Part shown: positions 25,481-33,338 of the stretch, in pieces
Numbering within the stretch: the first letter of the stretch is position 1
Layout: every line of letters starts with the position of its first letter
NCBI RefSeq assembly: GCF_003350475.1
Contig: NZ_QQAV01000011.1
Location: 1 to 64,000 of the forward strand
Direction of reading: 5' to 3'
DNA length: 64,000 bases
Source of the DNA: Pseudacidovorax intermedius
GTDB taxonomy: Bacteria > Pseudomonadota > Gammaproteobacteria > Burkholderiales > Burkholderiaceae_C
Notes under the pieces: model-generated
The model's database searches: none
The model's input: the letters and a program-made list of their open reading frames with translations, nothing else
Told to the model about the DNA's origin: nothing
Position numbers and translations under genes: made by a program

Positions 25481-25500
25481 CCGGCGTTCCGCTTCGCCGG
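25481..25500. terminator. small hairpin between convergent DHA2 and MATE genes
   Basis: CCGGCG / CGCCGG with an 8-nt loop in the 76-nt convergent gap. It may end both transcripts. No T-run is present. Confidence 0.35.
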
Positions 25501-25548
25501 GACACATGAGCGGGTGGCCGGAAGACCTGGCCATCCGCGACTGCGTTC

Positions 25549-26991
25549 TCAGACCATCCGCTGGATCTTCTTGTGCCGCCAGATGGCGCGGTAGTACGCC
25601 GTCTGCATCAGCAGCATGGCGCAGAAGCCCATCGGGTACGCCATCCAGATGCCCTTGAGACCGAAGCGGTGGCTCATCCACCAGGCGGCGGGCACCTCCA
25701 CCAGCAGCACGGCGCCGATGGTGATGGCGGTGGGCACCAGCACCGAGCCGCTGGCGCGCATCACGCCGGCCAGGGCCGAGCCCATGCCGAAGACCACCAG
25801 GCTCCACAGCATGATGTGCAGCAGCTGCTGCGCCACCTCGATCACCGCCGGGTCGGTGATGAACAGGCCCATCAAGGGCCGCGAGGCCAGGTAGGCCAGC
25901 AGCACCAGCCCGCCGGTCAGCGCCAGGTTCATGCCCAGCGCCGTGGCCGTGATGCGGCCCAACTGGTCGGCCTTGCCGGCGCCGATGGCCTGCGCCCCCA
26001 GCACCGAGGCCGTGATGGCGATGGAGATGGCCGGGAACTGCACATAGGCGATGACCTGATTGACCGCGCCATAGGCCGCCGTCGCCGCCGAGCCGAAGCC
26101 GTTGACCAGCGACAGCAGCACCACCGCCGCCAGCGAGACCACGATCATCTGCACGCCCGTGGGCACGCCCACCTTGAGCACCGCGCGCAGCAACTGCCAG
26201 TCGATGCGCAGGTGCCGCAGCAGGGCCCGGTTGGGCGCCAGCGGGCTGCCGCGCCGGCGCAGGTGCAGGCCCATCCACAGGCTGGCGAGCACGAAGCCCA
26301 CCACCGTGGCCCAGGCCGCGCTCGCCACGCCCAGCTGCGGCAGGCCCAGCCAGCCGCGGATCAGGGCGGGGGTGAGCAGCAGGCCGGTGGCGGTGGAAAT
26401 GGCCAGCGTGTAGAGCGGCGTCATGGTGTCGCCCACACCGCGCAGCATGGCCGTGGAGAGCAGGTAGACGAACAGCCCCGGCATCGCGATCAGGATGATG
26501 CGGGCATAGGCGGTGGCGTCGGGCAGGATGTCCGGCGGCGTGCCCAGCGCATGCAGCAGCGGCCGCGTGAACAGCCCGCCGAACACCGCCACCAGCAGGC
26601 CGAACACCAGCACCACCGACAGCGCCGTGCCCGCCACGGCACGCGCCCGCTCGGGCTCGGCGGCGCCCCAGGCCTGACCGATCAGCACCGAGGCGCCGGC
26701 CCCCAGGCCGATGGTGAAGGCGATGAAGAAGAACATCACCGGGAAGAAGCCCGAGACCGCGGCCAGCGCATGCACGCCCAGCATCTGCCCGAGGTAGATG
26801 TTGTTGACGGTGCCCGAGAGCGACTGCAGCACGTTGGACAGCAGCATGGGCAGCAGGAAGAAGAGGAAGGTCTTCCAGAGCGGACGGTTGGCTGGAGCGC
26901 CCTTCGGGGCGGCTGTGCGGGCGAGCACCTGACCACCTTCGGATTCGCCTGCGGTGGAAGCGCCCTTTGGAGCGGCCGGGCGGGCGCTCAT
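25549..26991 (-). CDS. MATE family efflux transporter
   Basis: A 480-aa, 12-helix antiporter. The core starts at about residue 36 (LWKTFLFFLLPMLLSNVLQS, given in part: FLLPMLLSNVLQS) and the halves repeat at about 245 (LKVGVPTGVQMI). Typical MATE features are the IGQAWGAAEPERAR loop and SALAGVMRASGS. The first 35 residues are an unusual extension made of two copies of an (S/L)AR(P/T)AAPKGA peptide encoded by a DNA repeat. The ATG overlaps the stop of the upstream DUF2239 gene (ATGA). It probably expels cationic drugs or metabolites. Confidence 0.93.
   Translation of the reverse strand: MSARPAAPKGASTAGESEGGQVLARTAAPKGAPANRPLWKTFLFFLLPMLLSNVLQSLSGTVNNIYLGQMLGVHALAAVSGFFPVMFFFIAFTIGLGAGASVLIGQAWGAAEPERARAVAGTALSVVLVFGLLVAVFGGLFTRPLLHALGTPPDILPDATAYARIILIAMPGLFVYLLSTAMLRGVGDTMTPLYTLAISTATGLLLTPALIRGWLGLPQLGVASAAWATVVGFVLASLWMGLHLRRRGSPLAPNRALLRHLRIDWQLLRAVLKVGVPTGVQMIVVSLAAVVLLSLVNGFGSAATAAYGAVNQVIAYVQFPAISIAITASVLGAQAIGAGKADQLGRITATALGMNLALTGGLVLLAYLASRPLMGLFITDPAVIEVAQQLLHIMLWSLVVFGMGSALAGVMRASGSVLVPTAITIGAVLLVEVPAAWWMSHRFGLKGIWMAYPMGFCAMLLMQTAYYRAIWRHKKIQRMV
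26896..26928 (-). repeat. second, internal copy of the start-codon repeat
   Basis: The 33 nt encoding residues 22-32 of the MATE protein repeat, imperfectly, the first 33 coding nt of the same gene 63 nt away. They encode VLARTAAPKGA. See the copies at 26959-26995 and 55456-55492. Confidence 0.75.
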
Positions 26992-26995
26992 GCCG
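26959..26995 (-). repeat. start-codon repeat at the DUF2239/MATE junction
   Basis: A 37-nt segment on the minus strand beginning CGGCATGAGCGCCCGC. It provides the TGA of the upstream gene and the ATG of the MATE gene, and encodes MSARPAAPKGA. It matches the segment at 55456-55492 at 34 of 37 positions. The origin is unknown; it could be a dispersed short repeat. Confidence 0.75.
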
Positions 26996-27578
26996 CCTGC
27001 TCCGGCGTGGTGGTGGCCCAGCTGTTCGCCGACAGGTGCCGGGCGTAGCGGGCCACGTCCTCCGGCCAGTCGCGGGTCTGCTCGGCGAAGCGCGCGGAGT
27101 CACCTGCGAAGAGGGCGCGCGCGGCTTCCTCGAAGCCGGGCAGGGCGCTCGCGACGGTGCTCAGGAAACGGTAGGTCGATTCGCGCGAGGCGCGCACCGC
27201 GTCGCGGTCCGCGTAGACGCGGCGGGCGTCGTCCACCAGGCGGCGCAGCGCCACCGAGGCGCCGCCCGGCTGGCGACTGAGCCATTCCCAGTGCCGCGGC
27301 AACAGCGTGACTTCGCGTGCCACCACGCCGAGCCGCGGCCGGCCGACGCCACGGGCGTGGCGGGTGCCGCCGGCGGTGTCGGCCTCCGCGGGGCAGGGCG
27401 TGCCGTAGCCGGGAGCCGCCTCCAACTCCACCCGCTCGCCGCTGTGGTCGTCGAACACGATGGCAGGCGGGTTGTCCTGCCGGCGGCGCAATTCGGCGAG
27501 CACCGATTCGCGCGGACCGTGGGCGATCTGCTGGTAGCCGAGAAAAGCCGTCAGCTGCGGCGCACTGGGAGCATCCAT
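26988..27578 (-). CDS. DUF2239 family protein
   Basis: A 196-aa protein recognised as DUF2239 by QLTAFLGYQQIAHGPRESVL (QLTAFLGYQQIA), the AIVFDDHSGERVELE segment, the GRPRLGVVAREVTLLPRHWEWL block (LGVVAREVTLLPRHWEWL) and YRFLSTVASALPGFEEA near the end. The biochemical role is unknown; the residues suggest a nucleic-acid- or ligand-binding soluble protein. I chose ATG 27578 because an upstream in-frame start at 27617 would run into the promoter region. Its stop overlaps the MATE ATG, so the two are coupled. Confidence 0.8.
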   Translation of the reverse strand: MDAPSAPQLTAFLGYQQIAHGPRESVLAELRRRQDNPPAIVFDDHSGERVELEAAPGYGTPCPAEADTAGGTRHARGVGRPRLGVVAREVTLLPRHWEWLSRQPGGASVALRRLVDDARRVYADRDAVRASRESTYRFLSTVASALPGFEEAARALFAGDSARFAEQTRDWPEDVARYARHLSANSWATTTPEQAA

Positions 27579-27591
27579 GATGCGCCGAATA

Positions 27592-27630
27592 TTACCCGGC
27601 TGAAATCGAGTCTGCAATACGCCCGGGTAA
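27592..27630. promoter_or_regulatory. inverted repeat TTACCCGG-N23-CCGGGTAA in a divergent promoter region
   Basis: Perfect 8-bp arms (27592-27599 and 27623-27630) just upstream of the DUF2239 start and about 107 bp before pqiA. The AT-rich spacer and position suggest an operator shared by the divergent genes; the regulator is unknown. Confidence 0.4.
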
Positions 27631-27736
27631 AAATAAACCGGGAAACTGTCCTACAGCGGTAGTGGTCGGCGGATGCCGCGGGCTGGTGCGCCTGCCGCCC
27701 CGCTGACTTCACGGCGTGTTGGCAGAATGCCCGCCG

Positions 27737-28408
27737 ATGAATGTGGTGCCCGACGTGACGGTATGCGAAGGATGCGACGCGGTGTTCCGCGCGCCGCGGC
27801 TTCGTCCCCGGGAGATCGCGCACTGCCCCCGCTGCGGGACCGAGCTGGCGCGCCACCCTGGTCAGCAGCGCGAGCGCCTGCTGCCGCTGACGCTGGCCAG
27901 CCTGATCCTCTTTGCCATCGCCAATCTCTTTCCCATCGTCGAGATCGAACTCCAGGGCCGTACGAGCCAGACCACGCTGGCCGGTGCGGTGGTGGTGCTG
28001 GCCGGCGAAGGCATGTCGCCCGTCGCCTTGCTGGTGCTGGCGACGACGCTGATCTTTCCGCTGGCGCAGCTGTGCATCCTGTTCTATCTGCAGGTTGCGC
28101 CGCGGGTATGGAAGGCCGGGCAGGCCGATGGCGATGCGGCGGCTGGGCCGTCTCAGCGCCCCCCAGGCTTTGCCGTGCTGGTGAGGGCGCTGCAGTCGCT
28201 GCGGCCGTGGGGCATGGTCGAGGTCTTCCTGCTCGGCGTGCTGGTGGCTATCGTCAAGCTCTTCGGCATGGCGACGGTGGTGCTCGGTCCCGCGCTGTGG
28301 GCCTTCGTCGGCCTGACGGTGCTGCTGACCACGCTGCTGTCCTTCGATCCGCGCAGCTTCTGGGGCATGGCCTTCGAGCGCGAAGCCGCCGCCGGAGGCA
28401 CGCCTTGA
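27737..28408 (+). CDS. pqiA: paraquat-inducible protein A, N-terminal-half type
   Basis: A 223-aa inner-membrane protein carrying one PqiA domain: a zinc ribbon (CEGCDAVF near residue 10 and HCPRCGTEL near 33) and four hydrophobic segments. E. coli PqiA/LetA has two such domains in one chain of about 417 aa; here the halves are separate genes. PqiA/LetA proteins work with MCE proteins in lipid traffic between inner and outer membrane. ATG 27737 was preferred to an upstream GTG. The stop overlaps the TTG start of the next gene. Confidence 0.9.
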   Translation: MNVVPDVTVCEGCDAVFRAPRLRPREIAHCPRCGTELARHPGQQRERLLPLTLASLILFAIANLFPIVEIELQGRTSQTTLAGAVVVLAGEGMSPVALLVLATTLIFPLAQLCILFYLQVAPRVWKAGQADGDAAAGPSQRPPGFAVLVRALQSLRPWGMVEVFLLGVLVAIVKLFGMATVVLGPALWAFVGLTVLLTTLLSFDPRSFWGMAFEREAAAGGTP

Positions 28409-29154
28409 CGGGCCGCGCCCGCGCCACGCGCGAACGCCTCGCGCGGCTGGCGGGCCAGGCGACGCCGCACCTGCCGGTGGAAGAGGGCGGCGGTGCCATC
28501 GTCACCGCCCACGACGCCTGCCTGCTCGACTGCCACCGCTGCGGCACCGTGTGGGAAGGCGCCCAGCCCGGCGAGCACTGCGGCCGCTGCGGCACGCGCC
28601 TGCGCGCCCGCAAGCCGGACAGCCTGCGGCGCACCTGGGCCTACCTGCTCGCCGCCGTGGTGCTGTACCTGCCGGCCAATCTGCTGCCCGTGATGATCAC
28701 CAAGAGCCTGCTCGGCACGCAGCAGGACACCATCCTCAGCGGGATCATCTTCTTCTGGATCTCGGGCTCCTACGGGCTCGCGGCGCTGATCTTCACGGCG
28801 AGCTTCCTGGTGCCGCTGTTCAAGCTGGCGGCGCTGGCCGTGCTGGTGATCACCACGCAGCGCGGCAGCCGCTGGCGCCAGCGCGAGCGCGCGCGGCTCT
28901 ACCAGGTGCTGGAGTTCATCGGCCGCTGGTCGATGCTCGACGTGTTCGTGGTCTCGCTGCTGGCGGGGCTGGTGCGCATCCAGGGCTTTGCCGTGGTGCA
29001 GGCTGGCGTGGGGATTGCTGCCTTCGGCGCCGTGGTGGTCCTGACCATGCTCGCCTCGCTGAGCTTCGATCCACGCCTGATCTGGGACGCCGGCATGCCC
29101 GACGACGAAGAGGCCGCCGATCAGGTCGGCCGAAGTGCGCCCGCGAGGGCATAG
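28405..29154 (+). CDS. pqiA: paraquat-inducible protein A, C-terminal-half type
   Basis: A 249-aa second PqiA domain with its own zinc ribbon (CHRCGTVWEG and HCGRCGTRL) and transmembrane helices including TWAYLLAAVVLYLPANLLPV (LAAVVLYLPANLLPV). No ATG is available near the right point. I place the start at TTG 28405, which overlaps the preceding TGA (TTGA), so translation is likely by coupling. It ends 8 nt before pqiB. Together the two PqiA proteins correspond to one E. coli PqiA. Confidence 0.85.
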   Translation: MTGRARATRERLARLAGQATPHLPVEEGGGAIVTAHDACLLDCHRCGTVWEGAQPGEHCGRCGTRLRARKPDSLRRTWAYLLAAVVLYLPANLLPVMITKSLLGTQQDTILSGIIFFWISGSYGLAALIFTASFLVPLFKLAALAVLVITTQRGSRWRQRERARLYQVLEFIGRWSMLDVFVVSLLAGLVRIQGFAVVQAGVGIAAFGAVVVLTMLASLSFDPRLIWDAGMPDDEEAADQVGRSAPARA

Positions 29155-29162
29155 GAGAGTGA

Positions 29163-30851
29163 ATGAGTGAACCCGGGCCTCGCGAAGGCCAGACCCCCGC
29201 CGATGCCGGCGCGTCCGCCGCGCCGCCTGCGTTGGCGCGCCCCCGCGTGGTACGCCGCCGCGACTGGGTGCCCTCGCTGATCTGGCTGATCCCCGTCGTC
29301 GCGGCGATGGTGGGCATCACGCTGGTGGCCAAGGTGCTCTGGAACCGCGGGCCCGAGATCGTCCTCACCTTCAAGACCGCGGAGGGCCTGGAGGCCGGCA
29401 AGACGGCCGTGAAGTACAAGGACGTGCAGATCGGCACCGTGCACAACATCCGTCTGGCGCGCGACCGTTCGCATGTGCGCGTGACGGTCGAGCTGGACAA
29501 GAACGCCGCCGAGGGCTTCACCGCCAAGGACGCGCGCTACTGGGTGGTGCGGCCGCGCTTCGACACCTCGGGCGTCTCGGGCCTGAACACGCTGCTATCA
29601 GGGGCGTACATCGGCGCCGACGCAGGCGCCGAGGAAGAGACCGCCAGCGAGTTCGCCGGGCTGGAGGCGCCCCCCATCGTCACCCGCGACGCCAGCGGCC
29701 GGCAGTTCCAGCTGCATTCGCGGGATGCAGGCTCGCTGGACATCGGCTCGCCGGTGTATTTCCGCCGCGTGCGGGTGGGGCAGGTGGCCTCGGTCGAACT
29801 CGACGGCGACGGCCGCGGCGTGGCGCTGCGGGTGTTCATCGATTCGCCCTATGACCGCTTCATCGGCGCCAACACCCGCTTCTGGCATGCCAGCGGCCTG
29901 CAGGTTCAGGCGGGCGCCAGCGGATTCGAGGTGCGCACCCAGTCGCTGGCGTCCATCGTGCTGGGCGGTATCGCCTTCGCCGCGCCGGATGACGTGATGG
30001 GCCCGCCGGCCGACGAGAACTCCGTGTTCGCGCTGGCCGACGACGAGACCACGGCCATGAAGCCACCGGATGGGCCGCCGCAGACGCTGCTGATGTACTT
30101 CAACCAGTCGCTGCGCGGATTGGCGCCCGGCGCGCCGGTGGACTTCCGCGGCGTGATCATCGGGGAGGTGAAATCCATCGGCGTGCAGTTCGATCGCAAC
30201 GAGCGCGAGTTCCTGATGCCGGTGGTGGTCACGGTCTACCCCGACCGCCTGCGGCGCTCCGACACGCGCGACGGCAAGCAGGCGCCCTTGCCGGTGGAGC
30301 CCCGCTTCACGCAGCAGGAGCGCACGCGCTTCCTCATCGGCCGCGGCCTGCGTGCGCAGCTGCGTACCGGCAACCTGCTGACGGGCCAGCTCTATGTGGC
30401 GCTGGACTTCTTCCCCAAGGAGAAGCCGGTCAAGGTCGACACCAACCAGGACCCGATCCAGATCCCCACGGTGGCTGGCAGCTTCGACGAGCTGCAGGAG
30501 CAGCTGCAGGAGATCGCCACCAAGGTCAACAAGATCCCCTTCCAGGAGATCGCCGGCGACCTGCGCAAGACCCTGGCCACGCTCGACAAGACGCTGGGCA
30601 GCGCCGAGGCGACGGTCACGCGCATCAACAACGACGTGACGCCCGAGATCGCCGCCGCCGTCAAGGACGCGCGCAAGACCATCGACGCCGCGACCCGCAC
30701 GCTGTCGGAGGACGCGCCCGTGCAGCAGGACTTGCGCGCGACGCTGCAGGAGCTGACGCGCGCGGCCGGCTCGGTGCGCGTGCTGACGGACTACCTGGAG
30801 CGCCATCCCGAATCGCTGCTGCGCGGCAAACCCGAGGACAAGAAGCGATGA
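29163..30851 (+). CDS. pqiB: intermembrane transport protein PqiB (three MCE/MlaD domains)
   Basis: A 562-aa protein with an N-terminal membrane anchor (WVPSLIWLIPVVAAMVGIT) and three MCE domains, starting at about residues 55, 170 and 295 (for example EIVLTFKTAEGLEAGKTAVK, GSPVYFRRVRVGQVASVEL, GAPVDFRGVIIGEVKSIGV). A helical C-terminal region rich in leucine heptads (about 430-545) would form the needle that spans the periplasm. It overlaps pqiC by 4 nt (ATGA). Role: lipid passage across the periplasm. Confidence 0.95.
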   Translation: MSEPGPREGQTPADAGASAAPPALARPRVVRRRDWVPSLIWLIPVVAAMVGITLVAKVLWNRGPEIVLTFKTAEGLEAGKTAVKYKDVQIGTVHNIRLARDRSHVRVTVELDKNAAEGFTAKDARYWVVRPRFDTSGVSGLNTLLSGAYIGADAGAEEETASEFAGLEAPPIVTRDASGRQFQLHSRDAGSLDIGSPVYFRRVRVGQVASVELDGDGRGVALRVFIDSPYDRFIGANTRFWHASGLQVQAGASGFEVRTQSLASIVLGGIAFAAPDDVMGPPADENSVFALADDETTAMKPPDGPPQTLLMYFNQSLRGLAPGAPVDFRGVIIGEVKSIGVQFDRNEREFLMPVVVTVYPDRLRRSDTRDGKQAPLPVEPRFTQQERTRFLIGRGLRAQLRTGNLLTGQLYVALDFFPKEKPVKVDTNQDPIQIPTVAGSFDELQEQLQEIATKVNKIPFQEIAGDLRKTLATLDKTLGSAEATVTRINNDVTPEIAAAVKDARKTIDAATRTLSEDAPVQQDLRATLQELTRAAGSVRVLTDYLERHPESLLRGKPEDKKR

Positions 30852-31483
30852 GCCGCTTTGCATCACGACGCATCGGCGCGACCGCCGCCCTGGTCCTGGC
30901 ACTGGGCGCCCTGGCCGGCTGCGCTTCCGAGCCCGACCGCTACTACACGCTGGCAGAGCCGGCCACGCCGCAGCCGCTGGTGGCGCCACCGCCCGCCGGC
31001 CTGGCCATCGAGATGGCGCCGCTGGCCGTGCCGGAGCGGCTCGCGCGGCCGCAGATGGTGGTGCGCGGCCCGGCCGGTGCCGAGGTGCAGGTGCTGGAGC
31101 AGAGCCGCTGGGCGGCCTCCTTCGAGCAGGAGCTGCGCGACGCGCTCGCTGCCGGCGTGTCGGCGCGCCTCGGCGCCACCGATGCGACCCGTGGACCGGG
31201 CGTGGCCGGCGTCTTGCCCTGGCGGATCGCGGTGCAGGTCCAGCGCTTCGATGCCACGCAGGGCGGCCAGGTCGAGGCGGCCCTGGGCTGGACGGTACGC
31301 CGGGCCGACAGCAGCCAGCGCAGCACCTGCAGCTGGCGCGGCAGCGAAGCGGCGCCCGGCGGCATCGACGGCGTGGCGCAGGCGGGCCAACGGATCGTGT
31401 CGAAGGTGTCCGACGCCATCGCCCGGCACATCGCGGCGTTGCAGGCCGGCCAGCCGGCTGCGTGTCCGGCGGCGCCGGGCTGA
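30848..31483 (+). CDS. pqiC: PqiC-like outer-membrane lipoprotein (ABC-type transport auxiliary, DUF330)
   Basis: A 211-aa lipoprotein: basic start, hydrophobic helix and lipobox LAGC with the lipidated cysteine at residue 25. The mature part begins SEPDRYYTLAEP, the YYTL motif being typical of PqiC/YmbA. It probably anchors the PqiB needle at the outer membrane. Its ATG overlaps the pqiB stop, completing pqiA-pqiA-pqiB-pqiC. The next gene is convergent, 60 nt away, without a clear terminator hairpin. Confidence 0.92.
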   Translation: MSRFASRRIGATAALVLALGALAGCASEPDRYYTLAEPATPQPLVAPPPAGLAIEMAPLAVPERLARPQMVVRGPAGAEVQVLEQSRWAASFEQELRDALAAGVSARLGATDATRGPGVAGVLPWRIAVQVQRFDATQGGQVEAALGWTVRRADSSQRSTCSWRGSEAAPGGIDGVAQAGQRIVSKVSDAIARHIAALQAGQPAACPAAPG

Positions 31484-31543
31484 TCACCCGAACTCCCAGG
31501 CGGCCATGCGATCGGGCGGCCAGGGGGTGAGACCGTCAGATGG

Positions 31544-32641
31544 TCAGGCTGTCTCGCACAGCACGGCGTCCACCAGTGCCTGCACCGACAGCGGCGCGCT
31601 GCCCTCGGCCTTGTTGTTGATGGTCACGTAGGCTGCATGGCCTCCGCCCGTGGTGCCGGCGATGACGCGGGCCAGCAAGCCGCGGCTGTGCGGGTCGGGG
31701 TCGACCAGGCGGTTGAAGGGCTCGTACAGGCCCTTGGCCTCCTCGTAGCCGTAGGCGCCGTGCAGGCGGTTGAGGTTCCACCGACAGACGAGCGGGCCGG
31801 GCCAAAGGGCGCGCAGGAGCGGCAGCTGATCCTCGATGGTAGGCAGCTTTGGATGCAGGCCCAGGCAGTACGTCGCGCCGTGGGCCTTGAGGACGCGTGC
31901 GAACTCGGGCGTGAGGAATTCGGGGTTTCGCACTTCCACGGCCACCACGGCATCCGGCGCGGTGGGCCGAAGCGGGGGCAGTGCGGCCAGCATGGCATCG
32001 AGCCGTGCCAGCACCTCGGGCATGTGCGCCAGCATCGTGCCCGGCAGCGGGCTGAGCTGGAAGACCAGCGCGCCCAGCTTGGTCCCCAGGCCCTGCAGGG
32101 CCGGTTCCACGAAGTCCTGCACCGCCAACTGGGGGTTGAGGAAGGCCGGGTTGGGGCGCTGGCCGCGGCCGTCCTCGGCGCGCACCAGGGCATCGGCGAC
32201 GGTCGACGGCGCCTTGATCACGAAGCGGAAGTCCTCCGGCACTTGCGCCGCATAGGCGGCGAACTGCGAGGCGGTGAGCGCGCGGTAGAAGTTGCGATCC
32301 AGGCTCACGGTGCGCAGCAGCGGATGCTGCGCATAGGCCGCGAGGCCGTGGCGCGACAGGACCGAGCCTTCGTAGTCGCCGTTCCACACCAGGCCGGCCC
32401 AACCGGGGAAGTGCCAGGACGAACTGCCCAGGCGAAGCAAGGACGGCAGGCGCGCGGCCTTGTCGCGAAGGCCGTCATCGACTGCCGCGGCTTCCACCTT
32501 GGGCATGCTGGCCTTGGCACGGCGCCTGGTCGGTGCGGCATCGTCCGCCTCCGGCGGCGCGGCGGAGGGCTCCGCCCCGGCCGGTGCCGGGCGCGGCGTT
32601 GCGGGAAGCGGGAGGTCGTCGCCGAAAAGTGAGTCCTGCAT
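31544..32641 (-). CDS. DUF72 family protein (YecE-like)
   Basis: A 365-aa protein with a TIM-barrel-like DUF72 domain (about 75-355): GSSSWHFPGWAGLVWNG at the start, VSLDRNFYRALTASQFAAYA, FRFVIKAPSTVADA and YGYEEAKGLYEPFNRLVDPD. The first 70 residues are low-complexity and charged (ALA/PRO/ARG-rich). Function of the family is unknown. I use ATG 32641; an in-frame extension upstream overlaps the divergent gene. The next gene, paiB-like, starts 77 nt away in the opposite direction. Confidence 0.88.
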   Translation of the reverse strand: MQDSLFGDDLPLPATPRPAPAGAEPSAAPPEADDAAPTRRRAKASMPKVEAAAVDDGLRDKAARLPSLLRLGSSSWHFPGWAGLVWNGDYEGSVLSRHGLAAYAQHPLLRTVSLDRNFYRALTASQFAAYAAQVPEDFRFVIKAPSTVADALVRAEDGRGQRPNPAFLNPQLAVQDFVEPALQGLGTKLGALVFQLSPLPGTMLAHMPEVLARLDAMLAALPPLRPTAPDAVVAVEVRNPEFLTPEFARVLKAHGATYCLGLHPKLPTIEDQLPLLRALWPGPLVCRWNLNRLHGAYGYEEAKGLYEPFNRLVDPDPHSRGLLARVIAGTTGGGHAAYVTINNKAEGSAPLSVQALVDAVLCETA

Positions 32642-32717
32642 GCGAAGAGAGAGGGCGGGTGCGAGGCTCGGGCATGGCAGGCTGGACAATCGCCCGCTTC
32701 GCCTTTCGAGGTCCGCC

Positions 32718-33338
32718 ATGTACCTGCCCGCCCATTTTGACGCCGAGGATCCCGCGCTTGCCGAGCAGTTGATGCGCGAGCATCCCTTCGCCACCCTCGT
32801 GACCAACGATGACGAGGGCTTTCCCTTCGTCACCCACCTGCCGCTGGTGCTGACATCGAATGACACGGGCGAGTGGACGCTGCTGGGCCACGTGGCGCGC
32901 GCCAATCCGCAGTGGAAGCAACTGCAGGCGCGGCCTGAGGCGCTGGTCGTCTTCCTGGGACCGCATGGCTACGTCTCGCCCACGGTCTACCCGGACCGCC
33001 AGCGGGTGCCGACCTGGAACTACGTCGCCGTCCATTGCCGTGTGCGCGCCACCCTGCTGCCGGAGGCCGACACGAAGGACGCCCTGCTCAAGCAGCTCAT
33101 CGGCCAGCACGAGCCGCCCTATGCACAGCAGTGGCGCGATCTGGGCGAGGACTACCAGCGCCGCATGCTGGCCGGCATCGTCGCCTTCGAGCTGAAGGTC
33201 GTCGGCTGGCAATGCAAGCTCAAGCTCAACCAGCATCGGCCCGAAGCCCATGCAGCAATGCGGCGGCTGCATGCCGCGCAGGGCGGCGAGGCCGCGGGGC
33301 TGGAGGCCTGGATGGACCGGGCCGGCGTCGGACGCTGA
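32718..33338 (+). CDS. FMN-binding negative transcriptional regulator, PaiB-like
   Basis: A 206-aa split-barrel flavin-binding protein: MYLPAHFDAEDPALAEQLM at the start, FLGPHGYVSPTVYPDRQ and VPTWNYVAVHCR in the core, and the C-terminal KLKLNQHRPEAHAAM. These are the PaiB/YjjM-type signatures. Bacillus PaiB represses sporulation and protease genes; in Gram-negative bacteria the role is unknown and it may be an enzyme of flavin or haem chemistry. Its TGA shares a base with the TadA ATG (TGATG). Confidence 0.9.
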   Translation: MYLPAHFDAEDPALAEQLMREHPFATLVTNDDEGFPFVTHLPLVLTSNDTGEWTLLGHVARANPQWKQLQARPEALVVFLGPHGYVSPTVYPDRQRVPTWNYVAVHCRVRATLLPEADTKDALLKQLIGQHEPPYAQQWRDLGEDYQRRMLAGIVAFELKVVGWQCKLKLNQHRPEAHAAMRRLHAAQGGEAAGLEAWMDRAGVGR

